Origin: Streptomyces sp. HPF1205
Lineage (GTDB): Bacteria; Actinomycetota; Actinomycetes; Streptomycetales; Streptomycetaceae
Assembly (NCBI RefSeq): GCF_020400825.1
Contig: NZ_JAINVH010000005.1
Coordinates: forward strand, 240,273 to 304,272
DNA: 64,000 nt
Reading direction: 5' to 3'
Below, piece by piece: positions 17,201 through 25,134 of the stretch. Each line of letters begins with the position of its first letter. Positions within the stretch are counted from its first letter, which is position 1. The notes beneath the pieces were generated by a model. The model saw nothing but the letters and a program-made list of their open reading frames with translations, ran no database searches and had not been told where the DNA came from. The position numbers and the translations under genes are program-made.

Positions 17201-18124
17201 ATGAAAGAGTGGGACCTGAGGAAACTGCAAATCCTCCGGGCGCTGTACGACACGGGGACGGTCACGGCCGCCGCCGCGGCGCTGCGCATGACGCCTTCGG
17301 CCGTGTCACAGCAGCTTGCGGCGCTCTCCAAGCAGGTGGGCACGCCTGTGACGGAGGCACGGGGACGCGGTGTCCGGCTGACCGGAGCCGGTCATGTCCT
17401 GCTCCGCCACGCAGAGATCGTCTTCGCCCAGTTGGAACGCGCGGGCGCGGAACTCGACGGTCACGCGCGGGGCGAGGCGGGTGAGATACGGGTGGGGACG
17501 ATCGCCACCGGCGTCGCGCGGCTGGTCGTCCCGGCCGCGGTGCTGCTGCGCAGAACCGCGCCCGGCATCACGCTCTCCGTCCACGAGTGCGAGGCGGCCG
17601 AGGCTTACGACCGGCTCGCTGCGGGCGAGGTCGATCTGGCGGTGTCGCTGGCGATCGACGCGCCGGCCGCCGGTGACCCGCGCTTCGTCGTGTTCCCCCT
17701 GCTCACCGATCCGCTGGACATCGCGCTACCGGTCGACCACCCCCTCGCCGGCGCGCCCGGTCTTCGGCTGGCCCAGCTTGCCGGTGAACCCTGGATTTTC
17801 GGCAGTCGGGGGCCGTGGCGGGACATCACGCTCGCCGCGTGCGCAGACGCGGGTTTCGTGCCGCAGCAGGCTCATGCCGCAGCCGACTGGCCCGTCATCT
17901 TTTCTCTGGTCACCGCGGGCATGGGCGTCGCGCTGGTGCCGCGGATGGCGACCGGCTTCGGCATGCGGCACGAGGTGGCGGTGCGTGCGCTGGAGGCGGA
18001 CCGGCCGCGGCGCCGGGTAGTGGCAGCGGTCCGGGGCGGAGCAGAGGACGGCCTGCTGCTCCGCCGGGTCATGGAGGCTCTGCGGCAAGCCGCGCAGCTC
18101 GACCCACTTGTGCAGTTCGACTGA
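17201..18124 (+). CDS. LysR-family transcriptional regulator
   Basis: A 307-residue protein with the N-terminal winged HTH at residues 5-60 (LQILRALYDTGTVTAAAAAL, TPSAVSQQLAALSKQ, then LTGAGHVLL) and a periplasmic-binding-protein-like sensor domain (IRVGTIATGVARLVVPA, YDRLAAGEVDLAVS, WPVIFSLVTAGMGVALVPR). Such proteins usually control a neighbouring operon and themselves. The downstream allantoicase, 145 bp away on the same strand, is a candidate target. A TAGTCT element at 17190-17195 close to the ATG suggests a very short leader. Confidence 0.9.
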   Translation: MKEWDLRKLQILRALYDTGTVTAAAAALRMTPSAVSQQLAALSKQVGTPVTEARGRGVRLTGAGHVLLRHAEIVFAQLERAGAELDGHARGEAGEIRVGTIATGVARLVVPAAVLLRRTAPGITLSVHECEAAEAYDRLAAGEVDLAVSLAIDAPAAGDPRFVVFPLLTDPLDIALPVDHPLAGAPGLRLAQLAGEPWIFGSRGPWRDITLAACADAGFVPQQAHAAADWPVIFSLVTAGMGVALVPRMATGFGMRHEVAVRALEADRPRRRVVAAVRGGAEDGLLLRRVMEALRQAAQLDPLVQFD

Positions 18125-18219
18125 ACAATAAATTCAGAAACTTTCGATGGACGTGAAGAGTAGAAGGGGTGAAAGTGGAGGCATAGCAAAGGAGAGAAAC
18201 CGGACCGGAGCGGACCGAC

Positions 18220-18257
18220 CGGACAGATACACGCGGACAGATACACGCGGACAGGTA
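18220..18257 (+). repeat. 14-bp tandem repeat in the allantoicase leader
   Basis: CGGACAGATACACG at 18220-18233 and 18234-18247, then a partial third copy (CGGACAG) that runs into the ribosome-binding region. It lies between the LysR stop and the allantoicase start. Confidence 0.75.
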
Positions 18258-18269
18258 GACGGGGGATGA

Positions 18270-19481
18270 GTGATGATGACCGAGGGGCCGACGACCGACG
18301 GGCCGGCAAGCAGTGGGCAGGGGATTCACGGACGCGTGGCCGGGACAGGAACGACCGGGCCGGCGAGGTTCACCGCGCTGACGTCCTTCACGGGGGACGC
18401 GCGGCCGTACGCCGGCGGGAATCCGTACGCGGACTACCGCAGCGCCGGACTGTCCTTCACGGGGCTGGCGGACCTGGCCGACCGGCGGTTGGGAGCGGCA
18501 GTGATCGCTGCCAACGACGAGTTCTTCGCCGAGCGGGAAAACCTGCTCCTGCCTGGGGCGGCGGTCTTCGAACCCGAGCGGTTCGGCCACAAGGGCAAGA
18601 TCATGGACGGCTGGGAGACGCGACGTCGCCGCGGCGTCTCGGCTTCGGCTCCGCACCCGGGGCCCGAGGATCACGACTGGGCCCTGGTCCGGCTGGGGGC
18701 GCCGGGGATCGTCCGGGCAATAGTGGTGGACACCGCGCACTTCCGCGGCAACCACCCGAAGGCGGTGTCGATAGAGGCCGCCGATCATCCGCTGCCGGCC
18801 GGCCCGGAGGAACTGCTCGGCCCGGACGTGGCGTGGACCCGGCTGGTGCCGCCCACGCCCGTGGGCGGCCACGCGGAGAACGCCTTCGCGGTCCACCTGG
18901 AGCGCCGCTTCACCCATCTGCGGATCGGCCAGCACCCCGACGGGGGCATCGCCCGGCTGAGGGCCTACGGCGAGGTCGCCCCCGACCCGGAATGGCTCGC
19001 CGAACTCGGCACCTTCGACCTGGTCGCGCTGGAGAACGGTGGCATGGTCGAGGACGCCTCCGACCGCTTCTACTCACCGCCCGAGCACACCATCCTGCCG
19101 GGCCGCTCCCGGAGAATGGACGACGGCTGGGAGACCCGTCGCCGACGCGACAGCGGACACGACTGGATCCGCTACCGACTGGTGGAGCAAGGCGTCATCC
19201 GTGCAGTCGAGATCGACACCGCCTGTTTGAAGGGGAACTCGGCCGGCTGGGCGGCCCTTTGGGCGCGGGACGGGGAAGAGGGGGAGTGGACCGAGGTCGT
19301 GCCCAGGACACGGCTCCAGCCGGACTCGCTCCACCGGTTCCGGGTCGACGCCGCTTCGGCAACGCACGTCCGTATCGACGTCTTCCCGGACGGTGGCATC
19401 TCCCGCCTTCGTCTCTACGGCTCGCTCACCGAAACCGGCAGGCGGCGACTGGCCGAGCGGATATCCGTGCTGAGCGGGTGA
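18270..19481 (+). CDS. alc: allantoicase
   Basis: About 403 residues made of two similar allantoicase domains. Each contains a WETRRRR motif (MDGWETRRRR near 117, MDDGWETRRRR near 291) and a related VDTAHFRGN/IDTACLKGN segment. The enzyme hydrolyses allantoate to ureidoglycolate and urea in purine breakdown (EC 3.5.3.4). IAANDEFFAERENLLLP near residue 77 is typical of the family. The first 30 residues are Gly/Thr-rich and atypical. Start codons GTG 18270, ATG 18273 and ATG 18276 are consecutive, and a GGGGG run precedes them. No other allantoin genes are nearby. Confidence 0.9.
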   Translation: MMMTEGPTTDGPASSGQGIHGRVAGTGTTGPARFTALTSFTGDARPYAGGNPYADYRSAGLSFTGLADLADRRLGAAVIAANDEFFAERENLLLPGAAVFEPERFGHKGKIMDGWETRRRRGVSASAPHPGPEDHDWALVRLGAPGIVRAIVVDTAHFRGNHPKAVSIEAADHPLPAGPEELLGPDVAWTRLVPPTPVGGHAENAFAVHLERRFTHLRIGQHPDGGIARLRAYGEVAPDPEWLAELGTFDLVALENGGMVEDASDRFYSPPEHTILPGRSRRMDDGWETRRRRDSGHDWIRYRLVEQGVIRAVEIDTACLKGNSAGWAALWARDGEEGEWTEVVPRTRLQPDSLHRFRVDAASATHVRIDVFPDGGISRLRLYGSLTETGRRRLAERISVLSG

Positions 19482-19565
19482 GGGAACAGGCTGCCGGGGC
19501 CGCGGGGGACCGTCCGGGGCGCGGTGCCTGCAGCGACAGGTCCGGGGGCGTGCCCGGGTGACCGG

Positions 19566-19994
19566 TCAGCCCGCTCCGAACTGCCTGAGCAGGTCCTCCT
19601 TGCCGAACATGCGGGCGGTGTCGATGGCGTTGGGGGAGCCCGCGGACGGGTCCGCGCCGCCTTCGAGGAGTGCGTCGATGACGTCCTGCGCGCCCTTGAA
19701 GACCGCGCCGGACAAAGGGGTCTGGCCGCCGCGGACATTGCCACGATCGGGGTGGGCACCGTGCTGGAGGAGGAGGCGGACGGTGTCGGCGTGACCGTGG
19801 TAGGCGGCGAGCATGAGGAGGGTGTCGCCGCGCTCGTTGCTGAGGTCCAGCGGCAGCCTGCCGCCGTCGAGGTGGGCCGCGAGTCGGGCGCTGTCCCCCT
19901 CCCGGGCGAGATCGAAGAGCTGCTCGGTCTGTTCGAGGACCTCCGGGTCGACGGACACGGCTGCGGTCGAGGGATCGGGCGTGGGCTCGGTCAT
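19566..19994 (-). CDS. small ankyrin-repeat protein
   Basis: A 142-residue protein with about three ankyrin repeats: DLSNERGDTLLMLAAYHGHADTV, NVRGGQTPLSGAVFKGAQDVI and an incomplete last one. The N-terminal 40 residues form helices without the repeat pattern. Ankyrin repeats bind other proteins; in Streptomyces such short proteins often sit beside catalase or unrelated genes, and the partner is unknown. The ATG at 19994 is the natural start. It converges on allantoicase, 84 bp apart. Confidence 0.85.
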   Translation of the reverse strand: MTEPTPDPSTAAVSVDPEVLEQTEQLFDLAREGDSARLAAHLDGGRLPLDLSNERGDTLLMLAAYHGHADTVRLLLQHGAHPDRGNVRGGQTPLSGAVFKGAQDVIDALLEGGADPSAGSPNAIDTARMFGKEDLLRQFGAG

Positions 19995-20003
19995 GGCCCC
20001 AGC

Positions 20004-20786
20004 CTATGCAGAGCAACGACCATGGAAGAAGGAGATCACGACATGCTTGGGCGGAGCGTTTCCGATGCGAACGTCGAGAGGGACGCAAGCACGGCCGTCC
20101 CCGGCGATGAAGAAGCCGCCCGCGAAGACGGTGGTGACGCCGGGACAGCTGTGGAAGGTCACGGCGGGCGCGGGCGTGGTGCCGTAGCCGCCGCCGTATT
20201 CCAGGCCGGCGCGGGCGCGTTGTTGGGCTCCGATGGTGACGGTGACGGTCGCGTGGGGGCGTACCGCGGAGCCGATGCGATAGTGCCAGCCGTCGGAGTC
20301 GTGGGTGCCGTGGGTGTGCTGGTCGGCAGTAGCCAGGTCTCGCAGGCCCTGCCAAGTGAGGGGGCCGATGGTCATGTCGGTGGCCGGGTCGGAGGAACGG
20401 CCGTGAGAGGGGCCGCCGTTCGGGGTGCTGGTGCTGGTGCTGGTGCTGGTGCTGGTGCTGGTGCTGGTGCTGGTGCCGGCGGCGGGTCCGGGGCCGGGAG
20501 CACCAGCGGGGCCGACGGTGTTCGGGGGCACCCTTCCCGGGACGGTCACCGGGGTCCGGGGCGACCCGTACGGGCCGGGCAGGGCGGTGGAGCCTGCGAC
20601 GGAGGTCAGGCCGTCCACGCACTCGACCGGACGGGGATGTTCGATGCTGCCGACGGGGGGTGGTGCGGGCGCAGAGGTCGCGGGTGTCGTGGCGGAGGCA
20701 CCCGGATGGGGGCCGAAGGCGCATCCGGCGACCAACATCATCGTCCCACCCGCCACACCGGCCGCGCGCCACCCAGTACCTGACAT
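20004..20786 (-). CDS. secreted lipoprotein of unknown function with a Thr-Ser repeat
   Basis: About 260 residues. The signal sequence ends in a lipobox (LVAGC, Cys near 22), so the protein should be lipid-anchored outside the cell. A proline/alanine-rich region follows, then a (Thr-Ser)n tract coded by an exact 6-bp repeat, and a C-terminal domain of about 130 residues with conserved-looking Cys (FHSCPGV and GRACVPL) that may form a disulfide. I do not recognise the family; DUF4232-like proteins are a distant possibility. The ATG at 20786 has a GAGGGG site; GTG and ATG codons just upstream are alternatives. Confidence 0.7.
   Translation of the reverse strand: MSGTGWRAAGVAGGTMMLVAGCAFGPHPGASATTPATSAPAPPPVGSIEHPRPVECVDGLTSVAGSTALPGPYGSPRTPVTVPGRVPPNTVGPAGAPGPGPAAGTSTSTSTSTSTSTSTSTPNGGPSHGRSSDPATDMTIGPLTWQGLRDLATADQHTHGTHDSDGWHYRIGSAVRPHATVTVTIGAQQRARAGLEYGGGYGTTPAPAVTFHSCPGVTTVFAGGFFIAGDGRACVPLDVRIGNAPPKHVVISFFHGRCSA
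20425..20478. repeat. hexanucleotide microsatellite (GTGCTG)n
   Basis: Eight exact units from 20425 to 20472 and a ninth changed to GTGCCG. It encodes alternating Thr and Ser in the lipoprotein on the minus strand, so its length can change without breaking the frame. Confidence 0.95.
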
Positions 20787-20818
20787 GGGCATCACCCCTC
20801 AGTCAGGACGGTACGTCC

Positions 20819-21655
20819 TCAGTTCAACGTCGACCAGACCACCAACTGGCGCACAAGATCGGCGTCTCCGGTGACACGCAAGGCACCGCCGTCCCAGGGC
20901 GCACGGCGGTAGAGGGCGAGGAGGAGATCACCTGCCGGTCCGGAAAGGGAGGCTCCCGGGCGAGGTCCAACACTGGTTCGGCCACGCGCCCCGTCGGGCA
21001 CGCCCGTGCCGGGGGCGGCGCGGACCGCCGAGGCGCCCGTGGGGTCCAGGACGAGGGTCCAGGCCGGGCCCTCGTCGGTGATCAGGGCAACCCGTGCCGG
21101 GGAGTTGGGCCAGCCGTCCATCGAGCCGAACTCCACGTGCAGAAACTCGTCGAGGGCGTCCACGGCGAGGGCTGCGGGAATGGGTTCCGGCACACCCGCC
21201 GCCTCCTGGGCATCCCGCGCGTGCACCGCCGCTTCCTGCACCTGGTGCCGGGCCACGGCGCCGGCGGTCGAGGGGTTGTCGGAATCCGCCCACCAGGTCC
21301 AGCAGCCGCGGTCGGGGCCTGCTGTACGCAAGGCGCCCACAAGGGTCTTGGTGCAGCGCGCCGACCAGGTGAGCAGGTCGTCGGACGGCGCGGTCTCGCC
21401 CACGGCCTCGTCCGAGGGCGGCCGCGTCGCCGGGCCGGCGGCCACGGACGCCGCCCAGTAGAGCTGCACCTCGCCGAGGTGAGCGACCAGGTCCCGCACC
21501 GTCCAGTCGGGGCAACCGGGAACGCGGGCACGGGGATCGGCGGCCGCGGCGGCGGTGCGGAACGCGGCGGATCGCTCGGTGAGCATCTCCAGCAGGTCGG
21601 CGAACCGCGGTACAGGGAAAGGAGAGGAAGGCCATGCGGGGAGGGGAGTCGTCAT
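20819..21655 (-). CDS. maleylpyruvate isomerase-like (MDMPI/DinB-type) family protein
   Basis: About 278 residues. The N-terminal half has the MDMPI pattern: PDWTVRDLVAHLGEVQLYWA with the helix-bundle histidine (near 60), and ARHQVQEAAVHARDA with a second histidine pair, which can bind a metal. These are features of the actinobacterial mycothiol-dependent TIGR03083/maleylpyruvate isomerase family. The substrate is unknown. The start ATG at 21655 lacks a ribosome site but has a TAGAAC box about 10 bases upstream, suggesting leaderless transcription. Confidence 0.8.
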   Translation of the reverse strand: MTTPLPAWPSSPFPVPRFADLLEMLTERSAAFRTAAAAADPRARVPGCPDWTVRDLVAHLGEVQLYWAASVAAGPATRPPSDEAVGETAPSDDLLTWSARCTKTLVGALRTAGPDRGCWTWWADSDNPSTAGAVARHQVQEAAVHARDAQEAAGVPEPIPAALAVDALDEFLHVEFGSMDGWPNSPARVALITDEGPAWTLVLDPTGASAVRAAPGTGVPDGARGRTSVGPRPGASLSGPAGDLLLALYRRAPWDGGALRVTGDADLVRQLVVWSTLN

Positions 21656-21815
21656 GAGGAAGGTTCTAGCAGCGCCCGCCGACAGCGGTCCGGCGCCCGC
21701 CGGCCGCCGGGAAGTCCATGGTTGGGGCCCCTGGTCACGGCGGCGGGAAAGCTGTTCCATGGTCGACACAGTGCCGCCGTGGCAGTGGCGGCCCCGATGG
21801 TCAGACGAGGTGGCC

Positions 21816-24035
21816 TTGGCTACGACCGTGCGACGTAGCGTTGTGAGCATCCCGGCCGCGCCGCTCGGTCCGGAGAACCCGTTGCCCTCCTTGCGCCCGC
21901 TGGAGGAGGCGCACCGGCTCGACCTGGAGGGGCGGGCGGGCCTGCCCGCCGACATGGCACGGCAGATCGGGTATGCGCCACTGCGTTCCGTGCTGCCCGT
22001 CCGCGTACTCGACGGTTACGGCCGCCGCCGTGCGCCCGCCGACCTCGACGCTCTGGTGATCGAGAACGAGCGGGTGCGGGCCACCGTGCTGCCCGCGTTC
22101 GGCGGGCGGCTGTACTCGCTGGTGCACAAGCCGACCGGCAGGGAACTGCTCTACCGCAACCCGGTGATGCAGCCTGCGGCGTTCGGGCTGGCGGGTGCGT
22201 GGTTCTCCGGCGGTGTCGAGTGGAACCTCGGTGCCACGGGCCATGCCGCCCACACCTGCGCGCCGCTGCACGCCGCCCGTGTTCCCGCGCCCGACGGCGG
22301 CGAGATGCTGCGGCTGTGGGAGTGGGAGCGGCTGCGCGACCTCCCCTTCCAGGTCGACCTGTGGCTGCCCGCGGACTCGGATTTCCTCTACGTCGGCGTT
22401 CGCGTCCGCAACCCGCACGGCCGCACCGTGCCGGCCTACTGGTGGTCCAACATCGCCGTCCCGGAGACCGAGCACACCCGCGTCCTCGTCCCCGCCGGTG
22501 CCGCCTGGCACTTCGGTTACACCCGTACGCTGAAGCGCGTGCCGGTGCCGCGGCCGGACGCTCCGGCAGGCACCGGCGGCGACGGTGGCGGCACCGACAT
22601 CAGTTACCCGGCACGGTCGGAGTACCCCGCGGACTACTTCTTCGACATCGGGGACGACGACCGCCGTTGGATCGCCGCGCTCGACGGGGAGGGTCGCGGT
22701 CTCGTCCAGACCTCCACCGACGCGCTGCGCGGCCGCAAGCTGTTCCTGTGGGGGCACGGACCTGGCGGCCGGCGCTGGCAGCAGTGGCTCACCGAGCCCG
22801 GGACCGGCGGTTACCTGGAGATCCAGGCCGGTTTGGCGCGCACTCAGCTCGAACACGTCCCGATGGCGGCCGAGTCGGAGTTCTCCTGGCTGGAGGCGTA
22901 CGGTCCGCTCGACGCCGACCCCGTCGCCGTGCACGGCGAGGACTGGGGCGAGGCCCGCGCGGAAGCCGCCGCCCGCCTGGAAGCGGCCCTGCCCCGGGCC
23001 ACGGTCGACCAGGCATACGAGAGCTGGCTCGCGCAGGCCGACGCCGATCCGAAGGACATCCTCGCCGTGGGTTCCGGCTGGGGAGCGCTGGAGATCGTGC
23101 GGGGGCGCTTCGATCTGCCGGGCACGCCGTTCCCCGCCGACACCCTCGGCGACCGCCAGAAGCCCTGGCTCGAACTGCTGCTGGCCGGTGTCTTCCCCCG
23201 GCCCGGCGCGGACACCACGCCGGGCCCGTGCCTGGTCTCGCCGGAGTGGCGCGAGCTGCTGGAGGCGGCCGACACCTATCCGGGCAACGAGTGGTACCGC
23301 GACTACTACCTCGGCATAGCCCAGTGGGCGGCCGGCGATCGGGCGCAGGCGGTGCGCAGTTGGGAGCGTTCGCTGGCCGCCCGCCGCTCACCGTGGGTGC
23401 TGCGCGCCCTCGCAGTCGCCGAGACAGCCGAGGGTGCCCCCGGCGGTCCCGGCGGTCCCGGCGGTCCCGGCGGTCCCGGTGGTCCCGGCGGATCCGTGGA
23501 GAGGGCGGCACAGTGGTACATGGAGGCTCATGAGAGCCTGCGTGCCGAGGTTCTCGAACCTGCCTCGGGCGGCCCGGAACGGACCGGGGAGGCCGCCGCT
23601 GCCGCCAGGGCCGCGCAGCGCGCACTCGCCGTCGAGGCCGTGCCGGTGCTGCTCGCCGCCGGCCGGGTCGAGGACGCCCGGACAGTCCTGGACCAGGCCG
23701 CCGTCGGCGGGGAGGGCGGTCCCCTCGACGACGGACACCTGCGCCTGCTGCGCGCGCGTACCGCCCTCGCCCAGGGCGATCCGGCCCGCGCCCGCGCGTT
23801 CTTCGACGAGGGATTCGACGTGGAGGACCTGCACGAGGGCGCGGAGGAGTTGAGCGACACCTGGTACGCCGTCGCCGAGGCCCTCCTCGCGGGCGACGGC
23901 CCCATAACCGCCGGCGTCCGGGCCCGGGCCCGCGTCCAGTACCCACTACCGGCCGCCTACGACTTCCGGATGCGCCCGGACGGAGCCGACCCGTCCGTCC
24001 GGCCCGGACGGGATCCGGCGGGCGGGGCCCTGTAG
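21816..24035 (+). CDS. DUF5107 domain protein with C-terminal TPR-like region
   Basis: About 739 residues. The N-terminal 450 residues are a DUF5107 beta-rich, galactose-mutarotase-like domain with FGGRLYSLVHKPTGRELLY, FSGGVEWNLGATGH and YWWSNIAVPE. The C-terminal 280 residues are Ala-rich helices resembling tetratricopeptide repeats, interrupted by a GGP repeat. By fold the domain probably binds carbohydrate. No signal peptide is seen. I place the start at the TTG at 21816: it has a GAGG six bases upstream and gives the LATTVRRSVVS N-terminus expected for the family. An in-frame ATG at 21760 would add 19 poorly conserved residues. Confidence 0.78.
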   Translation: MATTVRRSVVSIPAAPLGPENPLPSLRPLEEAHRLDLEGRAGLPADMARQIGYAPLRSVLPVRVLDGYGRRRAPADLDALVIENERVRATVLPAFGGRLYSLVHKPTGRELLYRNPVMQPAAFGLAGAWFSGGVEWNLGATGHAAHTCAPLHAARVPAPDGGEMLRLWEWERLRDLPFQVDLWLPADSDFLYVGVRVRNPHGRTVPAYWWSNIAVPETEHTRVLVPAGAAWHFGYTRTLKRVPVPRPDAPAGTGGDGGGTDISYPARSEYPADYFFDIGDDDRRWIAALDGEGRGLVQTSTDALRGRKLFLWGHGPGGRRWQQWLTEPGTGGYLEIQAGLARTQLEHVPMAAESEFSWLEAYGPLDADPVAVHGEDWGEARAEAAARLEAALPRATVDQAYESWLAQADADPKDILAVGSGWGALEIVRGRFDLPGTPFPADTLGDRQKPWLELLLAGVFPRPGADTTPGPCLVSPEWRELLEAADTYPGNEWYRDYYLGIAQWAAGDRAQAVRSWERSLAARRSPWVLRALAVAETAEGAPGGPGGPGGPGGPGGPGGSVERAAQWYMEAHESLRAEVLEPASGGPERTGEAAAAARAAQRALAVEAVPVLLAAGRVEDARTVLDQAAVGGEGGPLDDGHLRLLRARTALAQGDPARARAFFDEGFDVEDLHEGAEELSDTWYAVAEALLAGDGPITAGVRARARVQYPLPAAYDFRMRPDGADPSVRPGRDPAGGAL
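23442..23495 (+). repeat. 9-bp tandem repeat encoding Gly-Gly-Pro
   Basis: Six units of GGCGGTCCC type; the fifth is GGTGGTCCC and the last GGCGGATCC. It is in frame with the DUF5107 gene, forming a flexible linker between helical repeats. Confidence 0.9.
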
Positions 24036-24462
24036 AGAGCGCGCCGGTGCCGGGCCCTGGGCGCCCGGCACCGGTGCTGAGCGCGGATCGCGCGGCGCCC
24101 CGTACGCACGAGCGCGGTCGGTTCGGCAGGTGACCGTTCGCCCGGTGCGGCGGCCCTCCCGGGCGAACCGGCCGGCTGTGCGCCGCAACATGCGCCCGTC
24201 CGCCGATCGTCCCGCCGGCGACTCCGGCTGCTACGACGATGCGGCGCGTCGTTCGAGCCTCGCGCAGCCGTGCCCGGCGGCTTCCGACGGGCCCGGCCCC
24301 CGCCCCGGCCTCGGCCGCGAACGGGCCCGGGCCCCGCCGCGGACGGGCCCGGCCCCCGCCCCGGCCCGCGAATCCGGCGGAGGGGGCATGGACCAGGAAA
24401 GGTTGGGTACGCGCGGGGTTCAGCCAGTGCACAGGCATGACTCGCGAGAGGAATCAGAAGCG
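24036..24462. other. 427-bp intergenic region with a terminator and a 25-bp repeat
   Basis: Contains the hairpin at 24044-24074 and two exact copies of a 25-bp GC-rich sequence at 24286-24310 and 24342-24366 (period 56). The open frame across it has no protein-like features. The SseB promoter should lie at its right end. Confidence 0.6.
24044..24074 (+). terminator. terminator after the DUF5107 gene
   Basis: CCGGTGCCGGGC and GCCCGGCACCGG form a perfect 12-bp stem with a 7-base loop, starting 9 bp after the stop at 24035. Confidence 0.8.
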
Positions 24463-24888
24463 ATGACCGACATCAACCCCGACGGCGCCCTGCCCCCCGC
24501 GCAGCGCGCCCTGCACGAGATCGCCCACGGCAGCGAGAACGTCATCGCGCTGAGCACCCTCGCGGTCAGCGAGGTGCTGCTGCCGGTCCCGGGCGCCGAC
24601 GAGTACCCGGAGGGCGTCGGCGACGCGCCCGAGCTGCCCCGGGAGATACAGCTTCCGGTGTACGAGCAGGAGGACGGCAGGCAACTGGTCCCCGTCTTCA
24701 CCTCGGAGACCCGGATGGCCGAAGCGCTTCCGACCACCCGCCGCTACCGGCTGGTCCAGCTCGCCGCACTGAGCGGCGCCTGGCCGTCGGACGAGCTGAT
24801 CCTCTCCATCGACACCGGCAGCCCGGACGCGCTGAGCATCTCCGGTGAGGGCGTGCGTGCGCTGGCCGGCCTTGTCGGCGGCAACTGA
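24463..24888 (+). CDS. SseB-family protein
   Basis: A 141-residue protein with the SseB N-terminal domain pattern: QRALHEIAHGSENVIALSTLAVSEVLLPVPG near 14-44, then QDGRQLVPVFTSETRMAEALP-type sequence, and ending in SISGEGVRALAGLV. SseB-domain proteins occur across actinobacteria; some are linked to enhanced serine sensitivity, but no biochemical role can be stated. It is soluble, with no signal peptide. The ATG follows a GAGAGGAA purine stretch. It converges on the PAP2-kinase gene, with a strong terminator between. Confidence 0.82.
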   Translation: MTDINPDGALPPAQRALHEIAHGSENVIALSTLAVSEVLLPVPGADEYPEGVGDAPELPREIQLPVYEQEDGRQLVPVFTSETRMAEALPTTRRYRLVQLAALSGAWPSDELILSIDTGSPDALSISGEGVRALAGLVGGN

Positions 24889-25029
24889 GCGCGCGACCGC
24901 GCGGCGCGGAACCACCGCGTGGTGTACGACGCAGGCCCGGCGCGGGACGTCGGCGCTCCCGCCGGCCGTACAGCCCTCGGGCAAGCGGTCCAGGGGTGTA
25001 CGGCCGAGGGGCGAGCCGCCCGGCCGACC

Positions 25030-25068
25030 GTCCGGTCGTACGGCCGAGGCCAGGCCGTACGACCGGAC
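25030..25068. terminator. strong bidirectional terminator
   Basis: GTCCGGTCGTACGGCC and GGCCGTACGACCGGAC form a perfect 16-bp stem with a 7-base loop (GAGGCCA), between the convergent SseB and PAP2-kinase genes. Confidence 0.85.
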
Positions 25069-25134
25069 GACGGGCGCGCCTCGACCCGCCCCGGCCCGCC
25101 CCGACCCGTTCGGCCTCTCAGCCGCGGGGGACCG

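Noticed and set aside
19426..20772. A 448-codon His/Arg-rich frame on the minus strand
   Set aside because: It overlaps two supported genes in other frames and consists of Arg/His/Pro-rich sequence produced by frame shift of repetitive DNA.
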